Shown: positions 1-9,907, counted from the first letter of the stretch. The stretch: 64,000 bases of DNA from WTJO01 sp965660165 (GCA_965660165.1 CBFHYU010000010.1:1-64000), one strand, 5' to 3'. Made by a program: numbers and translations. The notes: a model not told the origin generated them from the sequence alone.

Positions 1-1282
1 CCCTCTGCTCAGATATCAAGCCGCGCACCCTGCCAAGCATAATGGCAAGTGACAGCAACACGACAAGCTGGGCGGTAAAGGCTTTGGTTGAGGCTACCCC
101 AATTTCAGGGCCAGCACGTGTAGGCAAGATGATATCAACCTCACGCGCAATAGAACTTTCTTGAACATTTACAATCGCATATGTTTTAAGCCCCTGCTCT
201 GCCGCATAGCGCAATGCCATGAGCGTATCAAGGCTTTCACCAGATTGTGAGATCGCAATCGCAACACCGCCTGACTGAATAGCTGGATGGCGATACCGAT
301 ATTCTGATGCATTTTCAACAGTAACGGGAATGCCTGACATCTGTTCAATCCAGTAACGGCCAATCTCGCCAGCATAGGCGCTTGTGCCTGCCGCTAAAAT
401 CACAATATGTGATATATCTTTGCAGTCATCTTTGGTTAATCCTGCTGTTAGCGTGCCATTATCATCCATCATCGCAGATAGAGTATTCGCAATCGCATCT
501 GGCTGTTCATGGATTTCTTTTTCCATAAAATGCCGATAGCCGCCCTTATCCACCAAAATAGGACTTGCTGAGCTGATAATGATTTCGCGGTTGGCTGGGC
601 GGCCTGAACTATCCCAAATCTCTGCATGTCCTGGCGTTAGCACCGCCACATCGCCATCTTTCAAATAAATAACAGACCGCGTTAAATGCGCCATTGCAGC
701 TGCATCAGAGGCTACACAAACACTATTATCAGCTATTCCGATAGCAAGCGGTGAGGCGTTACGCGCCACAAGCATGCTCTGAGGTTCATCTGCAAAAATG
801 GCGGCAAGCGCAAAGGCACCTGATATACGAGACATCACATGCTGAAGTGCATCTTTGCCTCTAAGGCCATTTTTATCTGCTTGTGAAAACAGATGCGCAA
901 GCACCTCACTATCTGTCTCGCTGGTAAATTCACAGCCACTATTAGCTAGCTCGGATTTTAGCTGGCGATAATTTTCAATTATCCCATTATGGACAATTGC
1001 GACGTTGTTATCTGCTATATGCGGATGAGCATTTGCTTCGGTAACACCGCCATGTGTTGCCCATCTGGTATGGCCAATCCCGATATGGCCATGATGAGGT
1101 TCAACCCGCAGAGCTGTTTCTAAATTTTTTAATTTACCTACCGCGCGGCATAGATGGAACTGACTATCACTAACCGTCACAATACCAGCAGAATCATAGC
1201 CGCGATATTCAAGCCGCCGCAACGTGTCTAAGATGATTTCTGAGGCAGGCTCTGTGCCTATATATCCCACAATGCCGCACAT
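1..1282 (-). CDS. glmS: Glucosamine-6-phosphate synthase, N-terminal 427 residues (cut by window edge)
   Basis: This enzyme makes glucosamine-6-phosphate from fructose-6-phosphate and glutamine, the first step to UDP-GlcNAc for peptidoglycan and LPS. The protein begins MCGIVGYIG, so Cys2, the nucleophile of the N-terminal glutaminase domain, is exposed after Met removal. RLEYRGYDSAG follows and is typical of the family. The rest of the visible part enters the first sugar-isomerase (SIS) domain. Full-length GlmS is about 600 residues, so roughly 180 C-terminal residues lie outside the window. A good ribosome site (GGGAG, 6 bases before the ATG) supports this start. It is divergent from glmU, which uses its downstream product. 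Identification is secure. Confidence 0.96.
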   Translation of the reverse strand, partial: MCGIVGYIGTEPASEIILDTLRRLEYRGYDSAGIVTVSDSQFHLCRAVGKLKNLETALRVEPHHGHIGIGHTRWATHGGVTEANAHPHIADNNVAIVHNGIIENYRQLKSELANSGCEFTSETDSEVLAHLFSQADKNGLRGKDALQHVMSRISGAFALAAIFADEPQSMLVARNASPLAIGIADNSVCVASDAAAMAHLTRSVIYLKDGDVAVLTPGHAEIWDSSGRPANREIIISSASPILVDKGGYRHFMEKEIHEQPDAIANTLSAMMDDNGTLTAGLTKDDCKDISHIVILAAGTSAYAGEIGRYWIEQMSGIPVTVENASEYRYRHPAIQSGGVAIAISQSGESLDTLMALRYAAEQGLKTYAIVNVQESSIAREVDIILPTRAGPEIGVASTKAFTAQLVVLLSLAIMLGRVRGLISEQR

Positions 1283-1507
1283 AACTCACTCCCAAACAAT
1301 CCTAATTTAAATTATGACAGGTGTGATGCCTAATGTGCCTGTTTCACTTTCTCAAGTAAAGCCAAGAATACGGTGATAGCCAATAAGGCTTCAATGGGGC
1401 ACTGTTTTTTGTAGGCTACGCCTAAATCAGCCTGTAAAGAAGCAGTTTAAATCAATTTTTAGGTCAATTTTCTTGTAACATCAGACAGAATTTGCCTATA
1501 TAAAGTC
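1283..1507. promoter_or_regulatory. glmS/glmU divergent intergenic region with candidate glmU promoter
   Basis: This 225-base gap separates two divergent genes of the same pathway and must hold both promoters. For glmU, TTGTAA (1473-1478) and TATATA (1497-1502), 18 bases apart, form a plausible sigma-70 promoter. Its expected start site falls at or next to the glmU ATG at 1508, and no Shine-Dalgarno sequence precedes that ATG. I did not identify a convincing glmS promoter or a glmS ribozyme-like structure. Confidence 0.45.
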
Positions 1508-2839
1508 ATGGATTTTACTGTGATTATTCTTGCCGCTGGCAAAGGAACAAGAATGCGCTCAACGCGCGCTAAGCCTTTGCATGAAATTGCGGGTCAATCA
1601 CTGATTGCATGGGTAATTGAGGCTGCAAAACAGGCTGGATGTAGCTCTATTCTAGCGGTAACTGCCCCTCAGCAAGATGAAGTAAGACAAGCATTAGCTG
1701 GCAAAGCGGAAATACTCATCCAAAAAGAACAGAATGGCACTGCAGATGCGGTTCGGCCTGCCCTGCCCCATCTTGAAACACTAGACCCACATCATCCTGT
1801 GATTATTTTATTTGCGGATACACCGCTGATACAATCGGATACAATATCATCTCTGCTATCTTCAATAGATGCGGGCATGGAGCTATGTATTTGCGGCTTT
1901 GAAACTGATAATCCTTCAGGCTATGGCAGGCTGAAAACAGATAGTGCTGGCAAGCTGGTGGCCATTATAGAAGAAGCTGATGCAAATCAGGATGAAAAAG
2001 CCATCACCCATGTCAATGGCGGTATAATGGCTGGCACAGCAGGGATGTTCAAAACATTACTGCCTGATATTTCAGCGCATAATGCCCAACATGAATATTA
2101 TTTAACTGACCTTGTATCGCTTGCCCATAATGCTGGCCTAAGGCTTGGCTATCAGCTTGTCGAGCGATCACAGCTTACAGGCATCAATGACAAAGCTCAG
2201 CTAGCAATTGCAGAAGCCTTGATGCAGGAACGGCTTCGCACCAAACATCTGCTTGCAGGGGTAACGATGATAGCGCCTCAGACAGTCACCTTTGCCTATG
2301 ACACGCAAATAGGCACAGATACCCTTATTGAGCCACATGTATTTTTTGGCCCAAAGGTCAAAATTGGCAATGAGTGCCATATTAAGGGTTTCAGTCATAT
2401 TGAAGGCGCAGAGTTAGCAGATGAGGTTGTCGTAGGGCCGTTTGCAAGGCTACGGGCTGGCACAAAACTAGATAATGAAGTGAAAGTAGGCAATTTTGTT
2501 GAAATCAAAAAGAGCCATCTTGAGGCGGGCGTAAAAGCAAGCCACCTATCCTATTTAGGGGATAGCCAAATAGGTGCAGGTGCCAATATTGGGGCAGGCA
2601 CAATCACGTGCAATTATGATGGCATTCAAAAACACCAGACGATTATCGGCTCTGGTGCCTTTATTGGCTCAAACAGTGCGCTGGTTGCCCCTGTTCAGAT
2701 TGGAAGCAACGCCCTTATAGGCGCTGGCTCTGTGATTACGAGCAATGTCGATGCAGAAGCGCTTGGATTGGGGCGGGCTGAACAGCGTGTTATCAAACAA
2801 GGCGCAAAGCGCATAAAAGCAAAGTATACCCCATCATGA
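1508..2839 (+). CDS. glmU: Bifunctional GlcN-1-P acetyltransferase / GlcNAc-1-P uridylyltransferase
   Basis: GlmU carries out the last two steps to UDP-GlcNAc. The N-terminal pyrophosphorylase domain carries LAAGKGTRM at residues 8-16, the nucleotide-binding signature, and KPLHEI just after. From about residue 230 the protein becomes a left-handed beta-helix of imperfect hexapeptide repeats, including the KASHLSYLGD and GAGTITCNYDG blocks of the acetyltransferase active site. The length of 443 residues is normal. The stop overlaps the hldE start (ATGA at 2836-2839), which indicates translational coupling. The start lacks a visible ribosome-binding site and may be leaderless. Confidence 0.97.
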   Translation: MDFTVIILAAGKGTRMRSTRAKPLHEIAGQSLIAWVIEAAKQAGCSSILAVTAPQQDEVRQALAGKAEILIQKEQNGTADAVRPALPHLETLDPHHPVIILFADTPLIQSDTISSLLSSIDAGMELCICGFETDNPSGYGRLKTDSAGKLVAIIEEADANQDEKAITHVNGGIMAGTAGMFKTLLPDISAHNAQHEYYLTDLVSLAHNAGLRLGYQLVERSQLTGINDKAQLAIAEALMQERLRTKHLLAGVTMIAPQTVTFAYDTQIGTDTLIEPHVFFGPKVKIGNECHIKGFSHIEGAELADEVVVGPFARLRAGTKLDNEVKVGNFVEIKKSHLEAGVKASHLSYLGDSQIGAGANIGAGTITCNYDGIQKHQTIIGSGAFIGSNSALVAPVQIGSNALIGAGSVITSNVDAEALGLGRAEQRVIKQGAKRIKAKYTPS

Positions 2840-4296
2840 AGCTATCTTCTCTGCCAGATGCGCAACAGCTAATAAGCGCGATCACCCATATTCAGGCCAC
2901 CCCTATTATGGTTATTGGTGATGTGATGCTTGACAGATATATACAAGGCAATGTGACACGAATTTCACCTGAAGCCCCTATCCCTGTATTATTGCAGCGC
3001 CATGATAGCTGTGTGCCAGGCGGCGCTGCCAATGTGGCGCGTAATCTGGCTCATCTTGGATGTATAGTGAATTTGATTGGCACAGTTGGCAGGGATGAAC
3101 AAGCTGAATTATTATCTGATGCACTATCCCCACTGCCGCAATTTAGCTTCCATGCGATCATTTCAGACGAAAAGCCAACCACAGTAAAAACCAGATTTAT
3201 GGCCTCAAACCAGCAAATCTTGCGTCTGGATAATGAGCAAACCCAGCCCATCGCACCTCAGCAAGAACACCATATAATCACATATGCCCAAGAGCTGGCA
3301 AAAACCGCAAAGCTTATTATTTTATCTGATTATGCAAAGGGATGTCTTACGCCCCACCTCATTAAACAGATTATTGCTATGGGCAAAGCCCAAAAACTGC
3401 CTGTGATTATTGATCCAAAATCAGCTGATTTGGCTATCTATACAGGCGCTGATTTGCTCACTCCCAATCTAAGCGAACTTCAGCTTGCCACTGGCCAGAA
3501 CATTACGTCTTTTGCCGAGATTGAGGCTAGCGCACAGCACATTCTGAACACATATCATATTGGCGCTATGTTGGTCACGCTTGGCGCACAAGGTATGATG
3601 CTAGTCACGCCTTCAACTACCCGCCATATTTCAGCACATGCTAGTGATGTGTTTGATGTATCAGGCGCTGGCGATACTGTCATTGGATATATTGGCGCTA
3701 TGATGGCGGCTGGCCATGAAGTGCTTGATGCTGCTATGCTAGGTAATCTTGCCGCATCGCTGGTCGTATCCAAAGTGGGAACAGCTAGCTTAGCGCCTGG
3801 TGAATTATTGGCACTGGCCGCGCCTAGCTATACCCCACCCTCTATTGATACGCTGATGAGCAGCGTTAAGGCATGGCAAGCAGAGGGTCTTAAGGTAGGT
3901 TTTACCAATGGCTGTTTTGATTTACTCCATCCAGGTCATTTGCATGTGCTGAAGAAAACTGCCAATGCGTGCGACAGGCTGGTAGTGGGCTTAAATTCAG
4001 ATAGTAGCATTGCGCATCTGAAAGGTGAGGACAGACCTGTGCAGTCACAAACATTACGGCAAGCTATCCTAGCTTGCCTTCCTTATGTTGACGAGGTTAT
4101 CCTGTTTGATGATGACACGCCTATTGCGCTTATCAACGCGTTACAGCCTGACCTTCTTACCAAAGGCGGTGACTATCACGCTAAGGATGTCGTTGGCTAT
4201 CAAGAAGTTTCCGCAACGGGGGGTAGTGTAACAATTATTCCGTTGCTCAAAGGCTATTCAACGACATCCTTTTTACAATCGCATCAGCTAGGCTGA
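2836..4296 (+). CDS. hldE: Bifunctional heptose-7-phosphate kinase / heptose-1-phosphate adenylyltransferase
   Basis: HldE makes ADP-heptose for the LPS inner core. Two domains are visible. Residues 1 to about 320 form a PfkB/ribokinase-type kinase with GDVMLDRY at 28-35 and the catalytic SGAGDT motif at 276-281. Residues from about 345 form a nucleotidyltransferase with TNGCFDLLHPGH at 357-368, whose HPGH is the HxGH signature. The length of 486 residues matches the fused enterobacterial-type protein. The start overlaps the glmU stop, and the last 13 bases overlap the convergent sbmA-like gene. In many alphaproteobacteria the same fused gene sits with LPS core genes; here it is paired with glmU. 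Confidence 0.95.
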   Translation: MKLSSLPDAQQLISAITHIQATPIMVIGDVMLDRYIQGNVTRISPEAPIPVLLQRHDSCVPGGAANVARNLAHLGCIVNLIGTVGRDEQAELLSDALSPLPQFSFHAIISDEKPTTVKTRFMASNQQILRLDNEQTQPIAPQQEHHIITYAQELAKTAKLIILSDYAKGCLTPHLIKQIIAMGKAQKLPVIIDPKSADLAIYTGADLLTPNLSELQLATGQNITSFAEIEASAQHILNTYHIGAMLVTLGAQGMMLVTPSTTRHISAHASDVFDVSGAGDTVIGYIGAMMAAGHEVLDAAMLGNLAASLVVSKVGTASLAPGELLALAAPSYTPPSIDTLMSSVKAWQAEGLKVGFTNGCFDLLHPGHLHVLKKTANACDRLVVGLNSDSSIAHLKGEDRPVQSQTLRQAILACLPYVDEVILFDDDTPIALINALQPDLLTKGGDYHAKDVVGYQEVSATGGSVTIIPLLKGYSTTSFLQSHQLG

Positions 4297-5288
4297 GTGG
4301 CTGACATATCATTATCTTTGCTTAATGTGATCTGACGTTCAAATTCACGCAAACGCTTCCAAACAGAGATAAGCTCAATAATCGTGCCCCAGCTTTTCAC
4401 AAGAAATTGAAGCGAGCCCTCAACCCGTCCAAACGCCCTGATAATCTGTTGCACCACGCCAAGGGTGACTGTACCAGCAACAATGGTTGGGGCAAGTGCA
4501 ATATAGGGTACAATCACCATGCCCTGAAAATACGACCATTTGCAGACATTGAAATACAGATAGTGAAAATAGCTCTTAAAATGGATAATCCGTACCTTGT
4601 TAAATAATGCTGCGATTGTTGGCGGCTTCATAAAGGCAGAATTATCTTCACCTAGCACAAGCTCTTTTCTATAGGCTGCCTCTTCTTTTTGCAGGTCATA
4701 CTCAATGCCTGGCAATTTGATACCAACTGCCGCAAGCAATGCTGTGCCGCCCAAAGCAGATAAAATCGCTACCCAGATAAGCGCATGATCAACAGGCCCA
4801 ATCCATGGCAATTCAGTCACCTGTTTTGACAGCCCATATAAAATAGGCAAAAAGGCACCCAAAGTCATAATGCTATCTAGCAAGCCTACGCCAAGCGTTT
4901 CCATGATACGGCTAAATTTGATGGTATCTTCTTGAACACGCTGTGCAGCACCTTCGATGTTGCGAGCATATGGCCACATTGAATGATAATATTCAACCAT
5001 ACTGGTACGCCAGCGAAACAGCCAGTGGCTTACAAAAAACCCTGTAATAACCGCGATAATAATCCAAAGGCTAGCGACCTTCAAAAAGGTAAAGAGATAG
5101 CCAATAAATTCATCAAGCGTAACAGAGTTTGGCTCGGCTAGCGCTTTTTGCAATGTGTCATAAAAATCACCAAACCATTCATTGATTTTCACATCAAGCT
5201 GAACTTGGTACCAGGTGGAAAGCAGGATAATTGCGCCCCCTAACAAGCTCCATAACATCCATTTTGGTGTCGTAAAAAAGTAGAACAT
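4284..5288 (-). CDS. sbmA: SbmA/BacA-family peptide transporter
   Basis: Members of this family are inner-membrane, proton-driven importers of peptides such as microcins and proline-rich antimicrobial peptides; rhizobial BacA also affects lipid A. About seven hydrophobic segments are visible. Conserved SbmA-type blocks include WLFRWRTSMVEYYHSMW, EGAAQRVQEDTIKFS and, near the C-terminus, FGRVEGSLQFLVKSW. The protein is 334 residues, shorter than E. coli SbmA (about 406), lacking part of the N-terminus and C-terminus. I chose the ATG at 5288 rather than a TTG two codons upstream, because AAGGA lies 9 bases before the ATG but only 3 before the TTG. It follows rodA by 50 bases and is probably cotranscribed with the cell-shape genes. 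Confidence 0.87.
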   Translation of the reverse strand: MFYFFTTPKWMLWSLLGGAIILLSTWYQVQLDVKINEWFGDFYDTLQKALAEPNSVTLDEFIGYLFTFLKVASLWIIIAVITGFFVSHWLFRWRTSMVEYYHSMWPYARNIEGAAQRVQEDTIKFSRIMETLGVGLLDSIMTLGAFLPILYGLSKQVTELPWIGPVDHALIWVAILSALGGTALLAAVGIKLPGIEYDLQKEEAAYRKELVLGEDNSAFMKPPTIAALFNKVRIIHFKSYFHYLYFNVCKWSYFQGMVIVPYIALAPTIVAGTVTLGVVQQIIRAFGRVEGSLQFLVKSWGTIIELISVWKRLREFERQITLSKDNDMSATQPS

Positions 5289-5338
5289 TTGCAATTATCC
5301 TTTTTTGGTTTGACTGACTAACTGCGTACTAGCAATCT

Positions 5339-6445
5339 CTATTTTAATAAATCATTATCCGATAAATGACTATTAACAGCGGCATTGATTACCATGCCCA
5401 GACCGATAAATACTGTCAACATGGCTGTTCCGCCATACGAGATAAGCGGCAATGGCGCACCTACAACAGGCAAAATACCTGTCACCATGGCCACATTTAC
5501 AAAAATATATAAAAATAGCATTATCGAAACCCCAATAGCCGATAATCTGCAAAATCTGCTGTTACATTTCACAGCAACCAAAAGTATCGACATCAGAATA
5601 ATAAAATAGGCAAGCAAGATAGCCACATTTCCAACAAAGCCAAATTCCTCGCCTATCATTGTAAACACAAAATCTGTCTGTTTTTCAGGCAGGTAGTTTA
5701 ACTGACTTTGTGATCCTTGCAAAAATCCTTTTCCAAATAGACCGCCTGAACCAAGTGCAATTTTAGACTGTGCAATTTGATAGCCTGCGCCTAGCGTATC
5801 GCTTTGAGGTTGCAGAAAGGTGAATATCCGTTCTTTTTGATAATCATATAGCTGAGACCATAATACAGGCAGCATCAATAGCGCCACCCCCCCAAGAGTT
5901 GCAATAAAGCGCTTTGGAATACCAGCTACAAAAATCACTGCAATACTACCCATAAGCAGCATTGCAGATGTACCTAAATCAGGCTGAATGATAACTAGCC
6001 CGAACGGCACCGCAACAAAGGCTAGCGGCAAAATATGGGCAATAACAGATTGCATATTTTCAGGGCTTTGTGAGGTATAATATCTGGCCAATGCTAAGAT
6101 AATCGCTATTTTTGCAGGCTCAGAGGGTTGAAAATTAAATGGCCCTATCGCAATCCATCTTGTTGCCCCTGCACCTATCCCTATCACTGGCAAGGCGAGT
6201 AATAATATTATCGCACCAAACAGCATGACATAAGACCAGCTATAGATCCATCTTACTGGAATAACCGCGATAAACACCAAAAGCAATGTGCCTAAACCAG
6301 CACGATATAATTGCCGCTCAGCCCACGGAGACCAGCTACCTTCAGATGCCGAAAATAAAGCAAGCGCACCCACCATTGCCAGAAACCCTGTTGCAAATAC
6401 CAGCACCCACGGCACTTTGAATAGCCAAGCAAGTACCGAATTCAT
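5339..6445 (-). CDS. rodA: Rod-shape peptidoglycan glycosyltransferase RodA
   Basis: RodA is a SEDS-family polymerase that extends glycan strands during lateral wall growth in partnership with the PBP2 transpeptidase. The 368-residue protein has about ten membrane segments and family signatures such as FNFQPSEPAKIAIILALARY and, near the end, VVGAPLPLISYGGTAM. The ATG overlaps the mrdA stop (ATGA at 6442-6445), so the two partners are translationally coupled. Length and sequence are normal. Confidence 0.96.
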   Translation of the reverse strand: MNSVLAWLFKVPWVLVFATGFLAMVGALALFSASEGSWSPWAERQLYRAGLGTLLLVFIAVIPVRWIYSWSYVMLFGAIILLLALPVIGIGAGATRWIAIGPFNFQPSEPAKIAIILALARYYTSQSPENMQSVIAHILPLAFVAVPFGLVIIQPDLGTSAMLLMGSIAVIFVAGIPKRFIATLGGVALLMLPVLWSQLYDYQKERIFTFLQPQSDTLGAGYQIAQSKIALGSGGLFGKGFLQGSQSQLNYLPEKQTDFVFTMIGEEFGFVGNVAILLAYFIILMSILLVAVKCNSRFCRLSAIGVSIMLFLYIFVNVAMVTGILPVVGAPLPLISYGGTAMLTVFIGLGMVINAAVNSHLSDNDLLK

Positions 6446-8415
6446 ATTTTCTGCCTTTGTTCAGATGCAAATATATATTCAAAAATATCATGGGCAATAG
6501 GCGCTGCCATTGACGAGCCACTGCCGCCATGTTCCACCACAACACTGATAGCGTAACGCGGATTATTCACTGGCGCATAAGCTACAAATAATGCGTGATC
6601 TCTTTCTTTCCATGGTCTGTCAATATTGTCTATAATGCCTTTTTCACGCTGTTCTTTTGTGATGCGTTTTACTTGAACTGTACCTGTCTTGCCTGCAATA
6701 CCGCCATATTTCGCCAGATCATATTTACGGGCTGTGCCAAATGATCCACTCATCACCTTACGCATACCCTGTTTCATCATCGCTAGAATATCATCACCTA
6801 TTTCAAGATCCGCAAATTCAGGCTTTTGTCCAGATAGGGATTGCCCAGAAAGTGATTGCATTGTCGGAATGACGGCCTTTTTGCCATTTGCGATTCGCGC
6901 TGTCATCACTGCTAGCTGAACAGGGGTTGTTAGCACAAAGCCCTGACCAATGCCTGCTACCACAGTTTCACCTGGCGTCCATGGCACGCCCTTATTTTGT
7001 TGTTTCCAGTCTCTATCAGGGATGATCCCTGCCCGCTCAGAGGGCAGACCAATATCTGTTACTTCTCCCAGCCCTAACCGCCTTGCCATATCATGTATTC
7101 GGTTAATGCCTGTTTTCAGCGCTATCTGGTAAAAATAGATATCACAAGAGCGTTCGAGCGAGCTTATCATATCAACAAAGCCATGCCCATTTTCATTCCA
7201 GCAGTGAAAGGTTCGCTTACCAAACTCAAAACTGCCTTCACATTTAATCTGATTTGATGGGCCTATCACCCCTGCTTCTAATGCAGCAGCAGCGACTATC
7301 ATCTTGAAGGTTGAGCCTGGCGCATAAAGACCTGAAATTGCCCTATTGAGCATGGGCGTGCGGGGATGTTCATTCAGCCGCTTCCAGTCACGCAAGGATA
7401 GCCTGCCAGAAAATAGATTCGGATCATAGCTTGGCACAGATACCATTGCCTTGATTTCACCTGTATGAATATCCATCACTGTAACAGCGCCAGATTCTGG
7501 CGGGACAAGCCGCCCTCTCTCATCTCTTAGAACAAGGGTATCGCCTGTAGTGACATGCGCCCTAAGCTCATCATTGTGAAGAAGCGCCATCTGCACTTCC
7601 TGATTTTGTAATGGCACAATTTCTGATTTACCCCGCCTAAGCCGCTCAGTGGCAAATGCCTGAAGTTCAACATCAATGCTCAAATTAACATCAATGCCAG
7701 CCTCAGCTGGTTTATCTTCTAGCACACGCACTGGTTTGCCCCGTGCATTTACCTCAATCCGTTCAATCCCAAGCTGTCCAGCAAGATTGGGCTCTAGGGT
7801 ATGTTCAACACCAGAGCGCCCGATACGCAGACCTGGCAAATAGCGTAATTGTGGATTTCGGCTAACATCTCTTTGATTGGCAGGCGATACATAGCCTGTT
7901 ATATGCGCTGTCATCCAGCCTTGCGGATAGATGCGCCGAAAGGATTTATGAAATAATGCCCCTTCAAGCACAGGCGATAAGATAGCCACCCGTGCCAATT
8001 CACGCTGTGTAAGCGCTGATTTCACTGTAACTTCCAGAAAGTCTGGCTGATCAGCAATATCCTGTTTTATCCGTTCAATATCATCTGGTGATAAATCAAT
8101 CAGCTTTTGGACATTTGCAAGCCATTGGTCAAGATCAGCCACACGTGCGGGAAGCATATTTAGCTCAAACACTTCAGAATTGCCTGCTAGCAATCTGCCA
8201 TGACTATCAAATAATCTGCCGCGCGGGGCAAGCACTCGGCGTTTATCAAACTGGTTTTTATCTGACAGAAGCTGATAATTTTCCGCTTGTGCAATCTGTA
8301 ACTGATACAGCCTGCCAACCAGCCCTGCCCCAAGCAGAAACTGGCCTGCCCCTACCAGAAATAATCTGCGGGTAATAATGGATGACAATTCTCTTTGTTC
8401 TTTGCGTTTTTTCAC
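6442..8415 (-). CDS. mrdA: Penicillin-binding protein 2 (elongasome transpeptidase)
   Basis: PBP2 is the class B transpeptidase that cross-links peptidoglycan for rod elongation, working with RodA. A short cytoplasmic tail and one membrane segment (about residues 15-35) anchor it. The pedestal/dimerisation domain follows, and then the transpeptidase domain. The nucleophile is Ser368 in STFK (368-371), the second motif is SCD, and the third is KTG at 576-578. Length is 657 residues. The start is a GTG; no in-frame ATG gives a better N-terminus, and the basic KKRKEQ start suits a membrane-anchored PBP2. It lies 17 bases after mreD and overlaps rodA. Confidence 0.96.
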   Translation of the reverse strand: MKKRKEQRELSSIITRRLFLVGAGQFLLGAGLVGRLYQLQIAQAENYQLLSDKNQFDKRRVLAPRGRLFDSHGRLLAGNSEVFELNMLPARVADLDQWLANVQKLIDLSPDDIERIKQDIADQPDFLEVTVKSALTQRELARVAILSPVLEGALFHKSFRRIYPQGWMTAHITGYVSPANQRDVSRNPQLRYLPGLRIGRSGVEHTLEPNLAGQLGIERIEVNARGKPVRVLEDKPAEAGIDVNLSIDVELQAFATERLRRGKSEIVPLQNQEVQMALLHNDELRAHVTTGDTLVLRDERGRLVPPESGAVTVMDIHTGEIKAMVSVPSYDPNLFSGRLSLRDWKRLNEHPRTPMLNRAISGLYAPGSTFKMIVAAAALEAGVIGPSNQIKCEGSFEFGKRTFHCWNENGHGFVDMISSLERSCDIYFYQIALKTGINRIHDMARRLGLGEVTDIGLPSERAGIIPDRDWKQQNKGVPWTPGETVVAGIGQGFVLTTPVQLAVMTARIANGKKAVIPTMQSLSGQSLSGQKPEFADLEIGDDILAMMKQGMRKVMSGSFGTARKYDLAKYGGIAGKTGTVQVKRITKEQREKGIIDNIDRPWKERDHALFVAYAPVNNPRYAISVVVEHGGSGSSMAAPIAHDIFEYIFASEQRQKI

Positions 8416-8432
8416 ATTAACAACATTGCCTA

Positions 8433-8975
8433 TCAGGAGTTATTGCCAAAAATCTGTGATACAGATGCCGATATAGATGACATTATCACAAAAAAGAACG
8501 GAAATAGAAACATCGTGATCCCTGCCTGAAAAAATACCGCACGCCAATCAGGAAAGGTAAAATAAAATACAAAAAATACAGCTAGCCTGAACAGAATATA
8601 TACCAGCACAATAAGACAGAAATTAGACCATAATTCGGTAAATTCAACATGCTGTTGGCTAGATAAATTTAGCTGAGATAGCAAGGCGACAATCATTAAC
8701 CCTGTTGCCCGTGATCCAAGCATGTCAAAAAACATCATCTCACCAAATATGCCCATCAGCAAAATTACTGGCAAAGATAGCAGATGCGGATAGTTAATGC
8801 GCATATAATAGATAAATGCAATGGTGGGCAATGGCACTGAGGCATAGAATATTGACCATGTTGATAATGAGCCTTCTAAAAACACCAAGAACAAACCAGC
8901 AAGCGCAATCAGTATCTGCGTTGGCAAGGTTGAACGCAGATCAGCAGGACTATCAAGGGGGCTATTTACACTCAT
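8433..8975 (-). CDS. mreD: Rod-shape-determining membrane protein MreD
   Basis: MreD is the small integral-membrane member of the MreBCD complex that links the actin-like filament to wall synthesis. The 180-residue protein has five to six hydrophobic segments and little else by way of motif; the call rests mainly on its size, topology and exact position between mreC and mrdA. It starts 8 bases after mreC ends and is followed 17 bases later by mrdA. Confidence 0.9.
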   Translation of the reverse strand: MSVNSPLDSPADLRSTLPTQILIALAGLFLVFLEGSLSTWSIFYASVPLPTIAFIYYMRINYPHLLSLPVILLMGIFGEMMFFDMLGSRATGLMIVALLSQLNLSSQQHVEFTELWSNFCLIVLVYILFRLAVFFVFYFTFPDWRAVFFQAGITMFLFPFFFVIMSSISASVSQIFGNNS

Positions 8976-8983
8976 CTATTTGC

Positions 8984-9907
8984 CTATTGCACAATATCTT
9001 TGGTAGTGAACCCTTCTAACAGACGGCCACCATCTTTTTCAGGCAATGGATTATAAAAGCGGTCAAAGCCTTTTACGTCTGCCTGTGCTGAGCCTTCTGG
9101 ACGCACAAGGATAGACACATAAGATACCTTTTGAAGTTCAACTACAGGGCTAAGGGTATAATGCCCGCCAACATCACCTCTATTGACCCGTCCTACAGGC
9201 AAGCCTGGAGGCAATACATCACCATGACCAGAGGTCAACACAAGCTCATTTTCGCGAGGTTGCGCCTGTAATGGCAGAAACCCTAGCTCAAGCTCAGAAG
9301 AATTGCGGCCAATCGCAAGGCCTGGCCAAGATGAGGATGATAGCAAAACAGGAATACGTGAATTCACATCACTGATTAACAGCACCCATGAATAGCCGCG
9401 CCCTACATCAATAATATAGCCCACCAACCCATCAGCAGTTACCACAGGGTCCCCACGCCTAATGCGCCGTTCTGCGCCATGACGAATCAATAATGTGTGC
9501 GAAAAGCTGTTTCCTGGTGTTGCGATTGCTCGGGCTGTCACAGCTTCCCTATCTGGCGGAATAACTGCGCCTAGCACAGTGCGCAATTCTCTATTTTCGC
9601 TTTCCAGAATTTCAGCGCGCCTTTGCCAGCGTTTCAGACGCTCATTCTCAGCCCGTAATCTAATGGTTTCTTCGCGCAAAGACGCAGCAGTTCTCACCCC
9701 GTCCACCATTGTCTGAACAGCGGTAAGCGGGGTTGTCATCGCATCAAATAACGGAGCAAGCACACCAGAGGTAGAGGTTTGAACCGTGCGCACGGCAAAC
9801 AAATCAATTTTGGCAACAAAGATCAGAATAAAGCCAAGAAGAATGATCAGAATGTTAGAAAGTTTAGCGGCCTGTCCGGCTCGTTTCGTCGCGGACCGCT
9901 TTTGCAT
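8984..9907 (-). CDS. mreC: Rod-shape-determining protein MreC
   Basis: MreC is a bitopic inner-membrane protein whose periplasmic domain scaffolds PBP2 and RodA. Residues 1-20 are basic and are followed by a membrane segment at about 20-38. A coiled coil is visible around 70-105 (REETIRLRAENERLKRW), and the rest is the beta-rich MreC core, with LLISDVNSRIPVLL and GLPVGRV as typical blocks. The length of 307 residues is normal. It begins 6 bases after the mreB stop. Confidence 0.95.
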   Translation of the reverse strand: MQKRSATKRAGQAAKLSNILIILLGFILIFVAKIDLFAVRTVQTSTSGVLAPLFDAMTTPLTAVQTMVDGVRTAASLREETIRLRAENERLKRWQRRAEILESENRELRTVLGAVIPPDREAVTARAIATPGNSFSHTLLIRHGAERRIRRGDPVVTADGLVGYIIDVGRGYSWVLLISDVNSRIPVLLSSSSWPGLAIGRNSSELELGFLPLQAQPRENELVLTSGHGDVLPPGLPVGRVNRGDVGGHYTLSPVVELQKVSYVSILVRPEGSAQADVKGFDRFYNPLPEKDGGRLLEGFTTKDIVQ

